From: CAYHCE01 sp964355015
Lineage (GTDB): Bacteria > Cyanobacteriota > Cyanobacteriia > PCC-6307 > Cyanobiaceae
Reading direction: 5' to 3'
NCBI GenBank assembly: GCA_964355015.1
Contig: CAYHCE010000003.1
Location: 95,962 to 159,961, forward strand
DNA length: 64,000 nucleotides
Position numbers and translations under genes: made by a program. Of the stretch, positions 25,907 through 33,388 are shown one piece after another; within the stretch, counting starts at the first letter, position 1; every line of letters begins with the position of its first letter. The notes beneath the pieces are model-generated. The model worked only from the letters and a program-made list of their open reading frames with translations, had not been told where the DNA came from and made no database searches.

Positions 25907-26524
25907 TTAGCTTGCCGCAGCCAGCGGCTGCGAGGCGAGTGGGAAACGCTGCCGTGCCGTTGCGCTGATGGCTTCCAGCTGAGCGTCATTGGGACAGCGC
26001 AGCTCGGTGCAGTAGGTCGTCATGCTGACGCCATCAAGGAACTGCACACTGCTGACACGGATGCGTACCCCCTCTGTGACGAACCAGCAGCGCTCCACCC
26101 CTACATTCGTGTCGTAGCGAGTGGTGATGGTGAGCAGGCCGTCCTCGGCAAAGCAGTAGTTGCTGATCACCGGTTGTTTCTCGATGTAGCCCTTGTCCCG
26201 GAGTAGAAAGCCACGGCGTGGGTTCGCAAGGTCCGCAACATCGAGCAGAACGGCGGCATGGTCTTCACTGCGGCTGTTTTCCTTGAGGTTGCTCTCCCAC
26301 CAGAAGCGCGCACCGCCGCTCACCTGGCCGGAGGCAACTCCAAGGCTTTCGCAGATACTCTGCACGGCCGCATCTGAGCTATCAAAAGGCTCGATGGTGA
26401 GATTGGAGTCGCCGGCTTCGTCGTCCTGGTGATCAAGATGGTGCACGGCGCGGCGGGTCAGCCAAGTGCCGGCGCTGGCGGCCAGGAAATCCGCCATGGT
26501 CAACGGTGGAAGCTGTGCCATCAC
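25907..26524 (-). CDS. S/U-type phycobiliprotein lyase (CpcS/CpeS/CpeU family)
   Basis: Lipocalin-fold bilin lyase of 205 residues. Family features are MADFLAASAGTWLTRRAVHH near residue 9, GGARFWWESNL near 70, KGYIEKQPVISNYCFAEDG near 110, and ERCWFVTEGVRIRVSSVQF near 143. Members attach bilins to Cys82-type sites. It is distinct from the CpeS encoded at 34.0-34.5 kb. Position between ho1 and pebA suggests a PEB-related role, perhaps CpeU, but I cannot assign the subgroup. The gap to ho1 is 2 bp. A second Met codon directly follows the first, so the start could be 26521. Confidence 0.85.
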   Translation of the reverse strand: MMAQLPPLTMADFLAASAGTWLTRRAVHHLDHQDDEAGDSNLTIEPFDSSDAAVQSICESLGVASGQVSGGARFWWESNLKENSRSEDHAAVLLDVADLANPRRGFLLRDKGYIEKQPVISNYCFAEDGLLTITTRYDTNVGVERCWFVTEGVRIRVSSVQFLDGVSMTTYCTELRCPNDAQLEAISATARQRFPLASQPLAAAS

Positions 26525-26526
26525 CT

Positions 26527-27240
26527 TCAGGCGACTACGGCCTCGGTGCTGCCCGTCCGGAGCCGCCGGGTGAGGAAGCCGAACATGACCTTGCCGATGG
26601 CGGCGACCAGATTGCCCTCCAGTTCCTGGAACATCTTCATGTTGCAGTGAAAGGCCTGGTTCGCCTCCGCCACGATGCGGTCAGCCAAGGCCTGATCGAT
26701 CGGCAAGCTGTCGAGGGTGGCGCGGTAGCCGGCCTTGAAGGCCTTTTCGTCGCCGATGGCATCGAACTCATAGAAGCGCAAGCCATCGTGTTCGCCCAGG
26801 CTCATGGCCTTCTGGGCGATGTTCTTGAGGATCTGCCCGCCGGAAAGGTCGCCGATGTAGCGAGTGTAGTGGTGACCCACCAGCAGCTCGGGGGCCGTCT
26901 GGGCCACCTGGTGGATGCGGGCCACGTACTCCTGGGCGCCTGGGGTGGCTTTGACCTGGCTGCGCCAGTCCGAACCGAAGTAGAAGGCCAGGTCCTGCTC
27001 CAGCGCCGGGCGCCGATTGAGCTGGGGGAAACCGATCGGCCCCACCACGGGGTGATCGGCGAGCTTGCCGATCTCCTCCTCCATGGCGCTGTACACATAC
27101 CAGAGATCCCCCACCAGGGTGCGGTAGCTGGCCTTGTCGACCACCCCCTTGAGGAAGCAGCTCACGAAGCCTGTGTTCTCGGCCATGGTGTGGGCCTTCT
27201 TCGTCCCCTCCCGCAGCTGGAGAGCAAGGTTGACAGCCAT
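26527..27240 (-). CDS. ho1: Haem oxygenase
   Basis: Opens haem with ferredoxin and O2 to biliverdin IXa, iron and CO: the entry to bilin synthesis. The 237-residue protein has the proximal ligand His in LREGTKKAHTMAENTGFVSC near residue 17, LVGDLWYVYSAMEEEIGKL near 42, and the distal helix GHHYTRYIGDLSGGQILKNI near 122. Length and motifs are those of cyanobacterial HO1. It heads the enzyme part of the operon ho1-S/U lyase-pebA-pebB, preceded by a 71-residue protein of unknown role. Confidence 0.96.
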   Translation of the reverse strand: MAVNLALQLREGTKKAHTMAENTGFVSCFLKGVVDKASYRTLVGDLWYVYSAMEEEIGKLADHPVVGPIGFPQLNRRPALEQDLAFYFGSDWRSQVKATPGAQEYVARIHQVAQTAPELLVGHHYTRYIGDLSGGQILKNIAQKAMSLGEHDGLRFYEFDAIGDEKAFKAGYRATLDSLPIDQALADRIVAEANQAFHCNMKMFQELEGNLVAAIGKVMFGFLTRRLRTGSTEAVVA

Positions 27241-27359
27241 GGCGGCAAGGCAGGAATGGATTCTGGCTTGAACCTAAGGGAGGATCGTCCGGGATCAGGT
27301 CCGTCGGTTGCAGCCATCAATGCAAGGCCAGGCCAGCCGAACGGCATGCCTGAATCGGA

Positions 27360-27575
27360 TCAGGAAGGAGCGGTGGCCTCCAGCTGGCTGGCCAGCTGGA
27401 TCAGGACCGCCTCGATGCGCTGCAGTTCGGCGTGGGAGGCGAGGGTGGCCTCCACCTGCTTCTGGGGGAGCTTGAGACGCTGGCCCATGGCCTTCACATC
27501 GGTGACCAGGCGATCGCGGTAAGCGGTGAGCACTTCGATTGACTCGAGACAGTCCTGATGGCTGGGATCGGTCAT
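27360..27575 (-). CDS. Small helical protein upstream of ho1, unknown function
   Basis: A 71-residue acidic, helical protein (SIEVLTAYRDRLVTDVKAMG, then QVEATLASHAELQRIEAVLI) that looks like a short coiled coil. The ATG at 27575 precedes a compact frame with normal codon use. 119 bp separate it from ho1 on the same strand, so it is probably first in that operon. It looks like one of the short unknown proteins carried in picocyanobacterial phycobilisome regions; no function is assigned. Confidence 0.6.
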   Translation of the reverse strand: MTDPSHQDCLESIEVLTAYRDRLVTDVKAMGQRLKLPQKQVEATLASHAELQRIEAVLIQLASQLEATAPS

Positions 27576-27955
27576 GGATCGGAGGAGGCGTCTCTGGTCA
27601 GGGTAGGGAGTCGTACGAGCCCGGGAGCTGTCACCGCGGCCCGGACCTCCCAGGGGGGCCGCGGCCGGGGGCACTCCCGAAATGGGAGGCCTTGCCCAAC
27701 CCGCGAGATCGATTGCGCGCCAAAGCATCTGGGCCGGCAGGCCAGGGTCTGGGAATCGGCCGATCGGGCTTTGATCACGAAATCTTGCGTCACACATCCG
27801 CTTTGCAGTCCCGGCGAGACCCTCAGGCTAATTTCATGGTGCTTCAGTCCTTAGGACCAGCTCAACAGCGGCTTTTCAATTGCTTTCCCAGCAATTTTAG
27901 AAAGGCCAGAGCCTGTAAGAAGCTCCCCAAGTCCCTAAACCAGGCTTCTCTCCAA
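27576..27955. other. Divergent promoter region for cpeBA and the ho1 operon
   Basis: 380 bp between the minus-strand small gene and cpeB. The half near 27600-27700 is very G+C-rich with short inverted repeats; the half next to cpeB (27830-27955) is A+T-rich and contains TTTTCAATTGC followed by GCAATTTTAG around 27870-27900, a partial inverted repeat. The cpeBA promoter and a long leader must lie here. I cannot place -10/-35 boxes with confidence. Confidence 0.55.
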
Positions 27956-28516
27956 ATGCTCGACGCCTTCTCCCGCGCTGTTTTAAGCGCTGATTCGAAA
28001 AATGCTGCTATCGGCAGCGGTGAACTGGCAGGTCTTCGTGCCTATGTCGCTGCGGGCAACAAGCGCCTCGACGCCGTCAATGCCATCTCCTCCAATGCAT
28101 CCTGCATTGTGTCTGATGCGGTGACCGGCATGATCTGCGAGAACACCGGACTGATCCAGGCTGGTGGCAACTGCTATCCCAATCGCCGCATGGCCGCATG
28201 CCTGCGCGACGGTGAGATCGTGCTGCGTTACATCAGCTATGCCCTGCTGGCCGGCGATCCCTCCGTTCTTGACGACCGCTGCCTGAACGGCCTGAAGGAA
28301 ACCTACATCGCTCTGGGTGTGCCCCTGCAGTCTGCCGCTCGTGCCGTGGGGATCATGAAGGCGTCTTCCACTGCTCACATCAACGAGACCAACACCACCG
28401 GCACCAATCCGGACGAAACCCGTTTCCGCAAGATGGAAACCATCCAGGGCGATTGCTCCGCACTGGTGGCCGAAGCTGCCTCCTACTTCGACCGCGTGGC
28501 CAGCGCTCTGGCTTGA
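27956..28516 (+). CDS. cpeB: Phycoerythrin-I beta subunit
   Basis: Light-harvesting biliprotein of the distal phycobilisome rod. The 186-residue protein has all bilin sites of class I PE: Cys50 and Cys61 for a doubly linked bilin, Cys82 in RMAACLRDGEIVLRY, and a fourth Cys in QGDCSALVAEAASYF (residue 167). NACysts such as Cys73 and Cys109 are also seen but are not attachment sites in the family. A slightly long loop precedes Cys167 (residues about 140-160). Start fixed by the MLDAFSRAVLSADSK N-terminus. No clear Shine-Dalgarno. cpeA follows after 56 bp. Confidence 0.97.
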   Translation: MLDAFSRAVLSADSKNAAIGSGELAGLRAYVAAGNKRLDAVNAISSNASCIVSDAVTGMICENTGLIQAGGNCYPNRRMAACLRDGEIVLRYISYALLAGDPSVLDDRCLNGLKETYIALGVPLQSAARAVGIMKASSTAHINETNTTGTNPDETRFRKMETIQGDCSALVAEAASYFDRVASALA

Positions 28517-28572
28517 TCGGCTTCAAGCAGTAGTCGTTTCACCCTTTTCACTTCCATCACAGGAACCATTCA

Positions 28573-29067
28573 ATGAAATCTGTTGTCACCACTGTCGTGA
28601 CCGCCGCTGACGCCGCCGGTCGCTTCCCCAGCCAGAACGACCTTGAGGCCGTTCAGGGCAACATTCAACGCGCCACTGCCCGCTTGGAAGCCGCTGAAAA
28701 GCTGGCTGCTGGTATGGACAAAGTTGTGCGGGAGGCCGGCGATGCCTGCTTCAAGAAGTACCCCTATCTCAAGCAGCAGGGCGAAGCTGGTAGCAACCAG
28801 ACCAAGGTTGACAAGTGCTACCGCGATCTCGGCCACTATATGCGCCTGATCAACTACTGCCTGGTGGTGGGCGGCACCGGCCCCCTCGACGAGTGGGGTA
28901 TTGCCGGCGCCCGTGAGGTTTACCGCACCCTTAATCTCCCCACCGGCGCCTATGTCGAAGCGCTCACCTACACCCGTGACCGCGCCTGCTCCCCTCGCGA
29001 CATGAGCCCTCAGGCTCTGAACGAGCTCAAGAGCTACCTCGATTACGCCATCAATTCCCTCTCCTGA
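28573..29067 (+). CDS. cpeA: Phycoerythrin-I alpha subunit
   Basis: The 164-residue partner of CpeB. Bilin sites are Cys82 (VDKCYRDLGHYMRLINYC) and Cys139 (RDRACSPRDM). Position 75 is Asn, not the extra Cys that marks class II PE (MpeA), so this is PE-I. An AGGA box lies 8 nt before the ATG. Co-transcribed with cpeB and followed by a strong terminator. Sites on both subunits total five bilin attachment points per alpha-beta pair, to be served by the lyases encoded around it. Confidence 0.97.
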   Translation: MKSVVTTVVTAADAAGRFPSQNDLEAVQGNIQRATARLEAAEKLAAGMDKVVREAGDACFKKYPYLKQQGEAGSNQTKVDKCYRDLGHYMRLINYCLVVGGTGPLDEWGIAGAREVYRTLNLPTGAYVEALTYTRDRACSPRDMSPQALNELKSYLDYAINSLS

Positions 29068-29085
29068 GGCCCGTTTGATTCCGCA

Positions 29086-29113
29086 GGGGGAGGCTTAGGC
29101 CTCCCCTTTTTTA
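29086..29113 (+). terminator. Rho-independent terminator of cpeBA
   Basis: GGGGAGGC and its complement around TTA/AGG (29087-29106) form a strong stem followed by six T residues (29107-29112). It ends 47 bp before cpeZ, so cpeZ would depend on read-through or its own promoter. Confidence 0.85.
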
Positions 29114-29159
29114 TTGACGGCCCCTCTGAGGCCCTTCCCCTCGCAACGACTACCTCCCG

Positions 29160-29789
29160 ATGGCTCCTGCCACCAGCACCGGCTCCCTCGATCAGCTGTT
29201 CGACGATCTTGGGCATCCCAATCCCTACGTGCAGACCGAGGCGTTTCTGGAGATGGTTCGGCACCATGCCGATGCATCATTACCTCGGTTGCTTCTGATG
29301 CTCGATCATCAGGATGTGGTGAGGCGACGGGCAGCGGTGCGCGCTCTGGGTGTTTTCGCCGATCGGGCGATGCTGCCCCTTGCCGCTAAGTTCCACGCCA
29401 GCTCCGATGCCACCGTTCGCGCCAGTTGCGTGAAGGCCTATGCCCAGATTGCTTCCAATCGGCCCGGCATCGACGTTCCTCCTGAAGCCATGGCCGCCCT
29501 TGAGGCCGCCTTGCATGACGGATCCCCCGTGGTGGCGATCACCGCTGTGATGGCCCTCGGCCAGGTCGGCAGGCAGGCCCTGCCGCTGTTGCTCCAGGTG
29601 TGCCGAGGCAAGAACGAGGCACAGGCAGTGGCAGCGGTCACTGCCCTGGCTGGCATCGATCATCCGGATGTGGCCGCTTGCCTCGTCGAGTTGTCCACCG
29701 CCGAGAACACCGATCCCTACGTGCTCGAAACGGTGATCTCGTCGTTGGCCAGGCTGGAGGATCTACGGATGCGGCAGGCGTTGGCCTGA
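29160..29789 (+). CDS. cpeZ: HEAT-repeat bilin lyase, CpeZ type
   Basis: A 209-residue HEAT-repeat protein of the CpcF/CpeZ side of the E/F lyase clan; in other species CpeZ works with CpeY to attach phycoerythrobilin to alpha-PE, with a chaperone-like role. Repeats visible are LLLMLDHQDVVRRRAAVRAL near 48, FHASSDATVRASCVKAYAQI near 80, LHDGSPVVAITAVMALGQVG near 118, and GKNEAQAVAAVTALAGID near 148. Start at ATG 29160. Lies just behind cpeBA on the same strand. The symbol rests on length and neighbourhood; MpeU/CpeF relatives are longer. Confidence 0.8.
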   Translation: MAPATSTGSLDQLFDDLGHPNPYVQTEAFLEMVRHHADASLPRLLLMLDHQDVVRRRAAVRALGVFADRAMLPLAAKFHASSDATVRASCVKAYAQIASNRPGIDVPPEAMAALEAALHDGSPVVAITAVMALGQVGRQALPLLLQVCRGKNEAQAVAAVTALAGIDHPDVAACLVELSTAENTDPYVLETVISSLARLEDLRMRQALA

Positions 29790-29822
29790 CAGGGGTCAAC
29801 AATTCTGCCGCTCAGGCAGCCG

Positions 29823-30815
29823 TCAGAGGTCGTCAACGTCTCGTTGATGTTTGCGCAGCTGCTGAAGTGAGACCTGCAGCACAGGCTTGACTTGGTCGCT
29901 GGCTTCTGCTGCGAGGGCAACCTCCAGCTCGGTGATGGCATCCATGGCTCGCAGCTTCATCAACGAAAGGGCCGTATTCTTGCGCACCTGATCCGAACGG
30001 TCTCGCAGCAATGGCTGCAGGAGAGGTGATGCCCAGATCGGATCATGCAGCTTCCCCAGCAGAGTGGCGGCCTCTGCGCGCACCTGTTCAGCAGGATCGG
30101 CGAGAGCCTCGATCACCAGCACCCTGGCCTCGTCGTCGTCCAGGGTCTGGATCTGCTCACCAAGAGCCGCAATGGCCGCCGTACGCACTTCAGTGTCGGC
30201 AGAACGAGCTGCTCGGCGCAGTGCTTCTGGCGCCTGGGCACCTACGAAGGCAAGTCCCCAGCTGGCCAGACCCAGGTGCATGGTGGTGCTTTCGGCATTG
30301 GAGAGAACAGCGATCAGAGCCTCCACGGCGCACTCACCCGTGGCTGCCATGGCACCCACGGCAGATCCTTGCACCACCGGATCCGGATCATTCAGAAGAG
30401 CAGCCAGGAGATCGGGGAGGGCAACTGGATCACCGATCAGGGTGAGGGTTTTGGCGGCGGCACGGCGTACGGTCACATTGGCGTGGGTTCGCAGGGCCTG
30501 GCACAGAGCCGGAACGGCTGCGGGACCGACGGCACCGAGACTCTCGGCGAAGGTGAGCCGCATCAGGCCGCGTGGATCGCCGAGCCCCGCCACCATCTTC
30601 TTGATCAACTCCTGATCACCGGGGGGGCGATCTCCGGAGCGCAACTGCTGCTTCAGCTCCGAAGCCAAAAGGGCTGCTTCCTCTTCACTGAGGGAGATGG
30701 CCGCAGATACCGGCGTAAGTGGCGGAGTCTGGTGGATCAAGGCGGTGTGGCATTCCAGGACCCATTCTTGACGCAGAGCCAGTCGGCACCCGGCTGGCGA
30801 GTCTCCCCGTAACAT
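29823..30815 (-). CDS. HEAT-repeat bilin lyase, CpeF/MpeV-like
   Basis: A HEAT-repeat protein with seven or eight regular repeats (for example TVRRAAAKTLTLIGDPVALP, DPVVQGSAVGAMAATGECAV, DQVRKNTALSLMKLRAMDAI) ending RKHQRDVDDL. Its composition and length (about 300 residues in the conserved part) fit the CpeF (formerly MpeV) group, which in Fremyella attaches the doubly linked bilin of beta-PE at the Cys48/59 pair. That substrate exists here as CpeB Cys50/61. The ATG at 30815 gives 330 residues, with a start only 21 bp from the divergent gene; a TTG at 30740 gives 305 residues and is at least as likely. Subgroup not proven. Confidence 0.75.
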   Translation of the reverse strand: MLRGDSPAGCRLALRQEWVLECHTALIHQTPPLTPVSAAISLSEEEAALLASELKQQLRSGDRPPGDQELIKKMVAGLGDPRGLMRLTFAESLGAVGPAAVPALCQALRTHANVTVRRAAAKTLTLIGDPVALPDLLAALLNDPDPVVQGSAVGAMAATGECAVEALIAVLSNAESTTMHLGLASWGLAFVGAQAPEALRRAARSADTEVRTAAIAALGEQIQTLDDDEARVLVIEALADPAEQVRAEAATLLGKLHDPIWASPLLQPLLRDRSDQVRKNTALSLMKLRAMDAITELEVALAAEASDQVKPVLQVSLQQLRKHQRDVDDL

Positions 30816-30836
30816 GAGCCTCATCGAGGCAAAGCA

Positions 30837-31271
30837 ATGACCACCTTCTTGGTCTCCCACAACCTGCAGGTGGCGAGTGAATTCTGCCCCCCCTGGGATG
30901 GGGTGCAATTGGCGGCAGGGTTGAAACGGTTCTGTCCAACGGTCACCTCTGCGGAAGCTCTCTCCCACCCGCACTGGCGTCTCCGGTTGGAGAGCCCGCT
31001 GGATGCCACACTTTTTGCTGCGGAACTGGTGGAAGGATGGGCCTCACTGCGTAGCGAATGCGGCCATGTGGTCAATCATGCGATTCTTGCGCTGGGAGGG
31101 CGCAAGGACACACCGGCAGCCAGCTCTTCACCGCTCGGTTTCGGCGCCTGGGGGGTCGACGTCGTCGAAACTCCTGATGCAGATGCTTTTCTGGAGGGTA
31201 TTCAATGGGAACAGCTGAAGGCTGGCCGCCCAGCCGATGGCGTATTTGAGGTGCTCTACAAGCCGCGTTAG
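30837..31271 (+). CDS. Unrecognised protein of the phycoerythrin gene region
   Basis: A 144-residue soluble protein starting MTTFLVSHNLQVASEFCPPW, with an alpha/beta look (GVQLAAGLKRFCPTVTSAEA; HPHWRLRLESPLDATLFAAE) and a C-terminal GVFEVLYKPR. No signal peptide or catalytic motif. Divergent from the CpeF-like lyase gene with almost no intergenic space, and convergent with the CpcD-like gene. Its position among PE lyases suggests a part in PE assembly, but that is only context. Confidence 0.6.
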   Translation: MTTFLVSHNLQVASEFCPPWDGVQLAAGLKRFCPTVTSAEALSHPHWRLRLESPLDATLFAAELVEGWASLRSECGHVVNHAILALGGRKDTPAASSSPLGFGAWGVDVVETPDADAFLEGIQWEQLKAGRPADGVFEVLYKPR

Positions 31272-31281
31272 GGGAAGAGCT

Positions 31282-31614
31282 TCAGGCCCGCTTGCTCCGG
31301 GAGGCTGGCTTGGGCGCGCGTCGGCTGCCGCGCTTACTCTCTTTGGACCGCTCAGGTTCCGACCGATCAGCGTCAGTGGAGGGCAGTGCTTCGAAACTCT
31401 CCTCAGCTGAAGCTGGCTGGGGGGTAGCACCGACATCAGCATGGGCGTGAAGCAGGCCATTCACATCGGTAACCCTCATTCCCTGCTGATGAAGCCCATG
31501 CATCACGACACTCAGGGTTTGCAGTGGAACTCGAATGGTTCTGCAAGCGACGTGCCCACCTTTCAAGGATCCGACCACGCTCACGTAAAATATCTCACCC
31601 ACCATGATACCCAT
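31282..31614 (-). CDS. CpcD-like small linker with a basic tail
   Basis: A 110-residue protein. Residues about 5-55 (GEIFYVSVVGSLKGGHVACR, IRVPLQTLSVVMHGLHQQGM, RVTDVN) follow the CpcD linker pattern: strand, small loop, R-x-x-x-VP, amphipathic helix, G-x-x-x-x-x-V. After an Ala/Pro/Glu stretch, the last 29 residues hold 11 Lys/Arg. CpcD domains cap or regulate phycobilisome rods; the basic tail is unusual and might touch nucleic acid, membrane or an acidic linker face. ATG 31614 or 31605 could be the start; the longer frame would overlap divergent cpeY. The CpcD assignment is mine by pattern. Confidence 0.6.
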   Translation of the reverse strand: MGIMVGEIFYVSVVGSLKGGHVACRTIRVPLQTLSVVMHGLHQQGMRVTDVNGLLHAHADVGATPQPASAEESFEALPSTDADRSEPERSKESKRGSRRAPKPASRSKRA

Positions 31615-31754
31615 GCTTTCGCGTGCATAATACCTGGATTGTCGCTCAAGGCTATCGGGCTCGCCGATCGCTACACATTCTGACACCTGCCATGCGCTGC
31701 CGTGATCGGTAGCGCATGGGAAAATGACCGATGTAATCAAGGACGAACGAGCCA

Positions 31755-33089
31755 GTGAGTTCAAGCCGCTTCAATAACATACATCCGGGCCTTGATCAGG
31801 AAGAGGCCTTGCGCATCCTGTCTTTACCAGTGGCAGAGTTGGAGGCAAGCAGTGATCGCTACATGGCAGCGGCCCAATTGCTCAACTTTCCCGGCAGGCA
31901 ATCCGAACAGGCCTTGCTTCAGCTTCTCGCAGAGGTCGACGACACGCAAGCAACCCAACTCGCCAAACGCAAAGCCGTGGAGGTGCTGGCACGCCTTGGT
32001 TGCAGAGATGCGATCAAGAGCATTGGCAAGTGCCTGATCAGTGACGATCATTACTTGGTCGAGAATGGGGCTTGGGCCTTACACCAGTTGGGCTGCCAGG
32101 ATCAAGGTATCATCAATCAGATGATGGCCTTATTGGCAGACCGCCGTCAGAATCGTCGTGTGCTGATTCAGAGTTTGGCCGGCCTAGGGGTCGTGCAAGC
32201 ACTTCCTGAGATCAGAGCTCTCCAGGATGACGATATCCCTGGAGTCCGTGGTGCAGCGATCGCGGCTGTGGCCACTCTGGCCGGATCGAGAGATCGGATC
32301 CTGAGCCTTGGCGAACATCTGTTTCTGCCGAATCAGATGGACCGGCAGTCGGCTATTCAGGATGTGATTGATGCTGGCGCAAGAGAGCTGCTTGAGGAAG
32401 TTCTGCGCACACCTGTTTCGCCGGTGTTTCGCATGCGGGCGGTGCGTCTGCTCTGGCCCGAGGCGCAGCCGCTGAGCAACGGCCTATCGCTCTTGGATAC
32501 ACTCGATTCGCTGCTATTGGACAGCCCTGAGCGCCTTCAGCTTGTGCACAGCTATGGCGAAAAGCAAGAGAGTTTGTTTTTAGTTAATGAGTTCTTTGGT
32601 ACCGATTTCAGTCGCTGCTATCTTGCGCTTCAAACACTTGCCTGCGAACCGGGCGCCCGCCTATGGCCTCTGCTCGAGCAGCGTTGGCTGGAAGAGGCCC
32701 ACAACGACTATGGAGCTCACTACTTCTTTCTTCGCCTGTTTTCCATGATGGATGGCTGGGGGGCCGAAAAGGGTAAGGCAGAAAGTTATTGCGAAGATGC
32801 CATCTTCAACCGCCGGCCACAGTTTGCCAAGTCTCGTCCAGCGGCCATTCTGGCTCTATTACGTCTTCAGCCCGAACGATTGAATGCTCCTCTAACTCAA
32901 CTGCTGGACCCTGAAGCGGAGTCGAACTGGGAATGCCGCTATGCATCGTGGATGGCGGTTGAACAGATGATCACAATGGGAATGTCCATCGGCACTCAAC
33001 TAGTGCCACTGCATATCAAGACTAATGATCCAAGCACTTTTGTCGAGAGCAAGAAACGGCAGGTGGCTGGGCTACTCGCTGATTTCTGA
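31755..33089 (+). CDS. cpeY: HEAT-repeat bilin lyase, CpeY type
   Basis: Large E-type bilin lyase; CpeY attaches phycoerythrobilin to Cys82 of alpha-PE, helped by CpeZ. The 444-residue protein has the N-terminal ASSDRYMAAAQLLNFPGRQS near residue 32, LAKRKAVEVLARLGCRDAIK near 72, LVENGAWALHQLGCQDQG near 98, VFRMRAVRLLWPEAQPLSNG near 225, and a long C-terminal part with AHNDYGAHYFFLRLFSMMDG near 315. Size and blocks match CpeY. GTG start at 31755. Convergent with cpeR, overlapping by 18 bp. Confidence 0.9.
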   Translation: MSSSRFNNIHPGLDQEEALRILSLPVAELEASSDRYMAAAQLLNFPGRQSEQALLQLLAEVDDTQATQLAKRKAVEVLARLGCRDAIKSIGKCLISDDHYLVENGAWALHQLGCQDQGIINQMMALLADRRQNRRVLIQSLAGLGVVQALPEIRALQDDDIPGVRGAAIAAVATLAGSRDRILSLGEHLFLPNQMDRQSAIQDVIDAGARELLEEVLRTPVSPVFRMRAVRLLWPEAQPLSNGLSLLDTLDSLLLDSPERLQLVHSYGEKQESLFLVNEFFGTDFSRCYLALQTLACEPGARLWPLLEQRWLEEAHNDYGAHYFFLRLFSMMDGWGAEKGKAESYCEDAIFNRRPQFAKSRPAAILALLRLQPERLNAPLTQLLDPEAESNWECRYASWMAVEQMITMGMSIGTQLVPLHIKTNDPSTFVESKKRQVAGLLADF

Positions 33090-33383
33090 AAACCGTGTCT
33101 TTGTGCTTCCATTGCTTGCCCAATAGCTCACGATCGCGTGACCGGCAGGTCGTGGAACCTTTGCCAAGGCACGTAGAATCTTAAAAGTGCGCCTTGGCCC
33201 CATTGGCCAAGCGCCTACTTCTCGTATTGAGATGATCTCACCCCCAAATGAAAGCAGACAGTGCTCGAAGCGCTCGATCAGAGATTGATCAACTGTCTCA
33301 AAGATAAAGTCAGTCCCATGGCAGATTAGATGCTGCGAACGAATCCAGCTTTCCAGCTGTCGCTGTGGGCTCTTTGTGCCCAT
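33072..33383 (-). CDS. cpeR: CpeR, activator of phycoerythrin gene expression
   Basis: CpeR is the PP2C-unrelated small activator required for cpe expression in Fremyella diplosiphon. The 103-residue protein carries the recalled family blocks LESWIRSQHLICHGTDFIFE near residue 10, IERFEHCLLSFGGEIISI near 36, MGPRRTFKILRA near 60, and the C-terminal HAIVSYWASNGSTKTRFSEI. It is last in the cpeC...cpeS-cpeT-cpeR run, exactly where CpeR lies in cpeCDESTR operons. Five bp separate it from cpeT. This would make PE expression an autoregulated loop; that is inference. Confidence 0.85.
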   Translation of the reverse strand: MGTKSPQRQLESWIRSQHLICHGTDFIFETVDQSLIERFEHCLLSFGGEIISIREVGAWPMGPRRTFKILRALAKVPRPAGHAIVSYWASNGSTKTRFSEISE

Positions 33384-33388
33384 CTTAC

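Noticed and set aside
27956..29067. Class II phycoerythrin (mpeBA)
   Set aside because: CpeA has Asn at position 75, where the extra bilin Cys of MpeA occurs, and CpeB has the PE-I pattern.
30755..30764. A 10-base match to the 3' end of tRNA-Phe (ccaggaccca), as a possible attachment-site copy
   Set aside because: Only ten bases, inside a lyase gene, and the match ends before the T-loop; expected by chance in a window this size.
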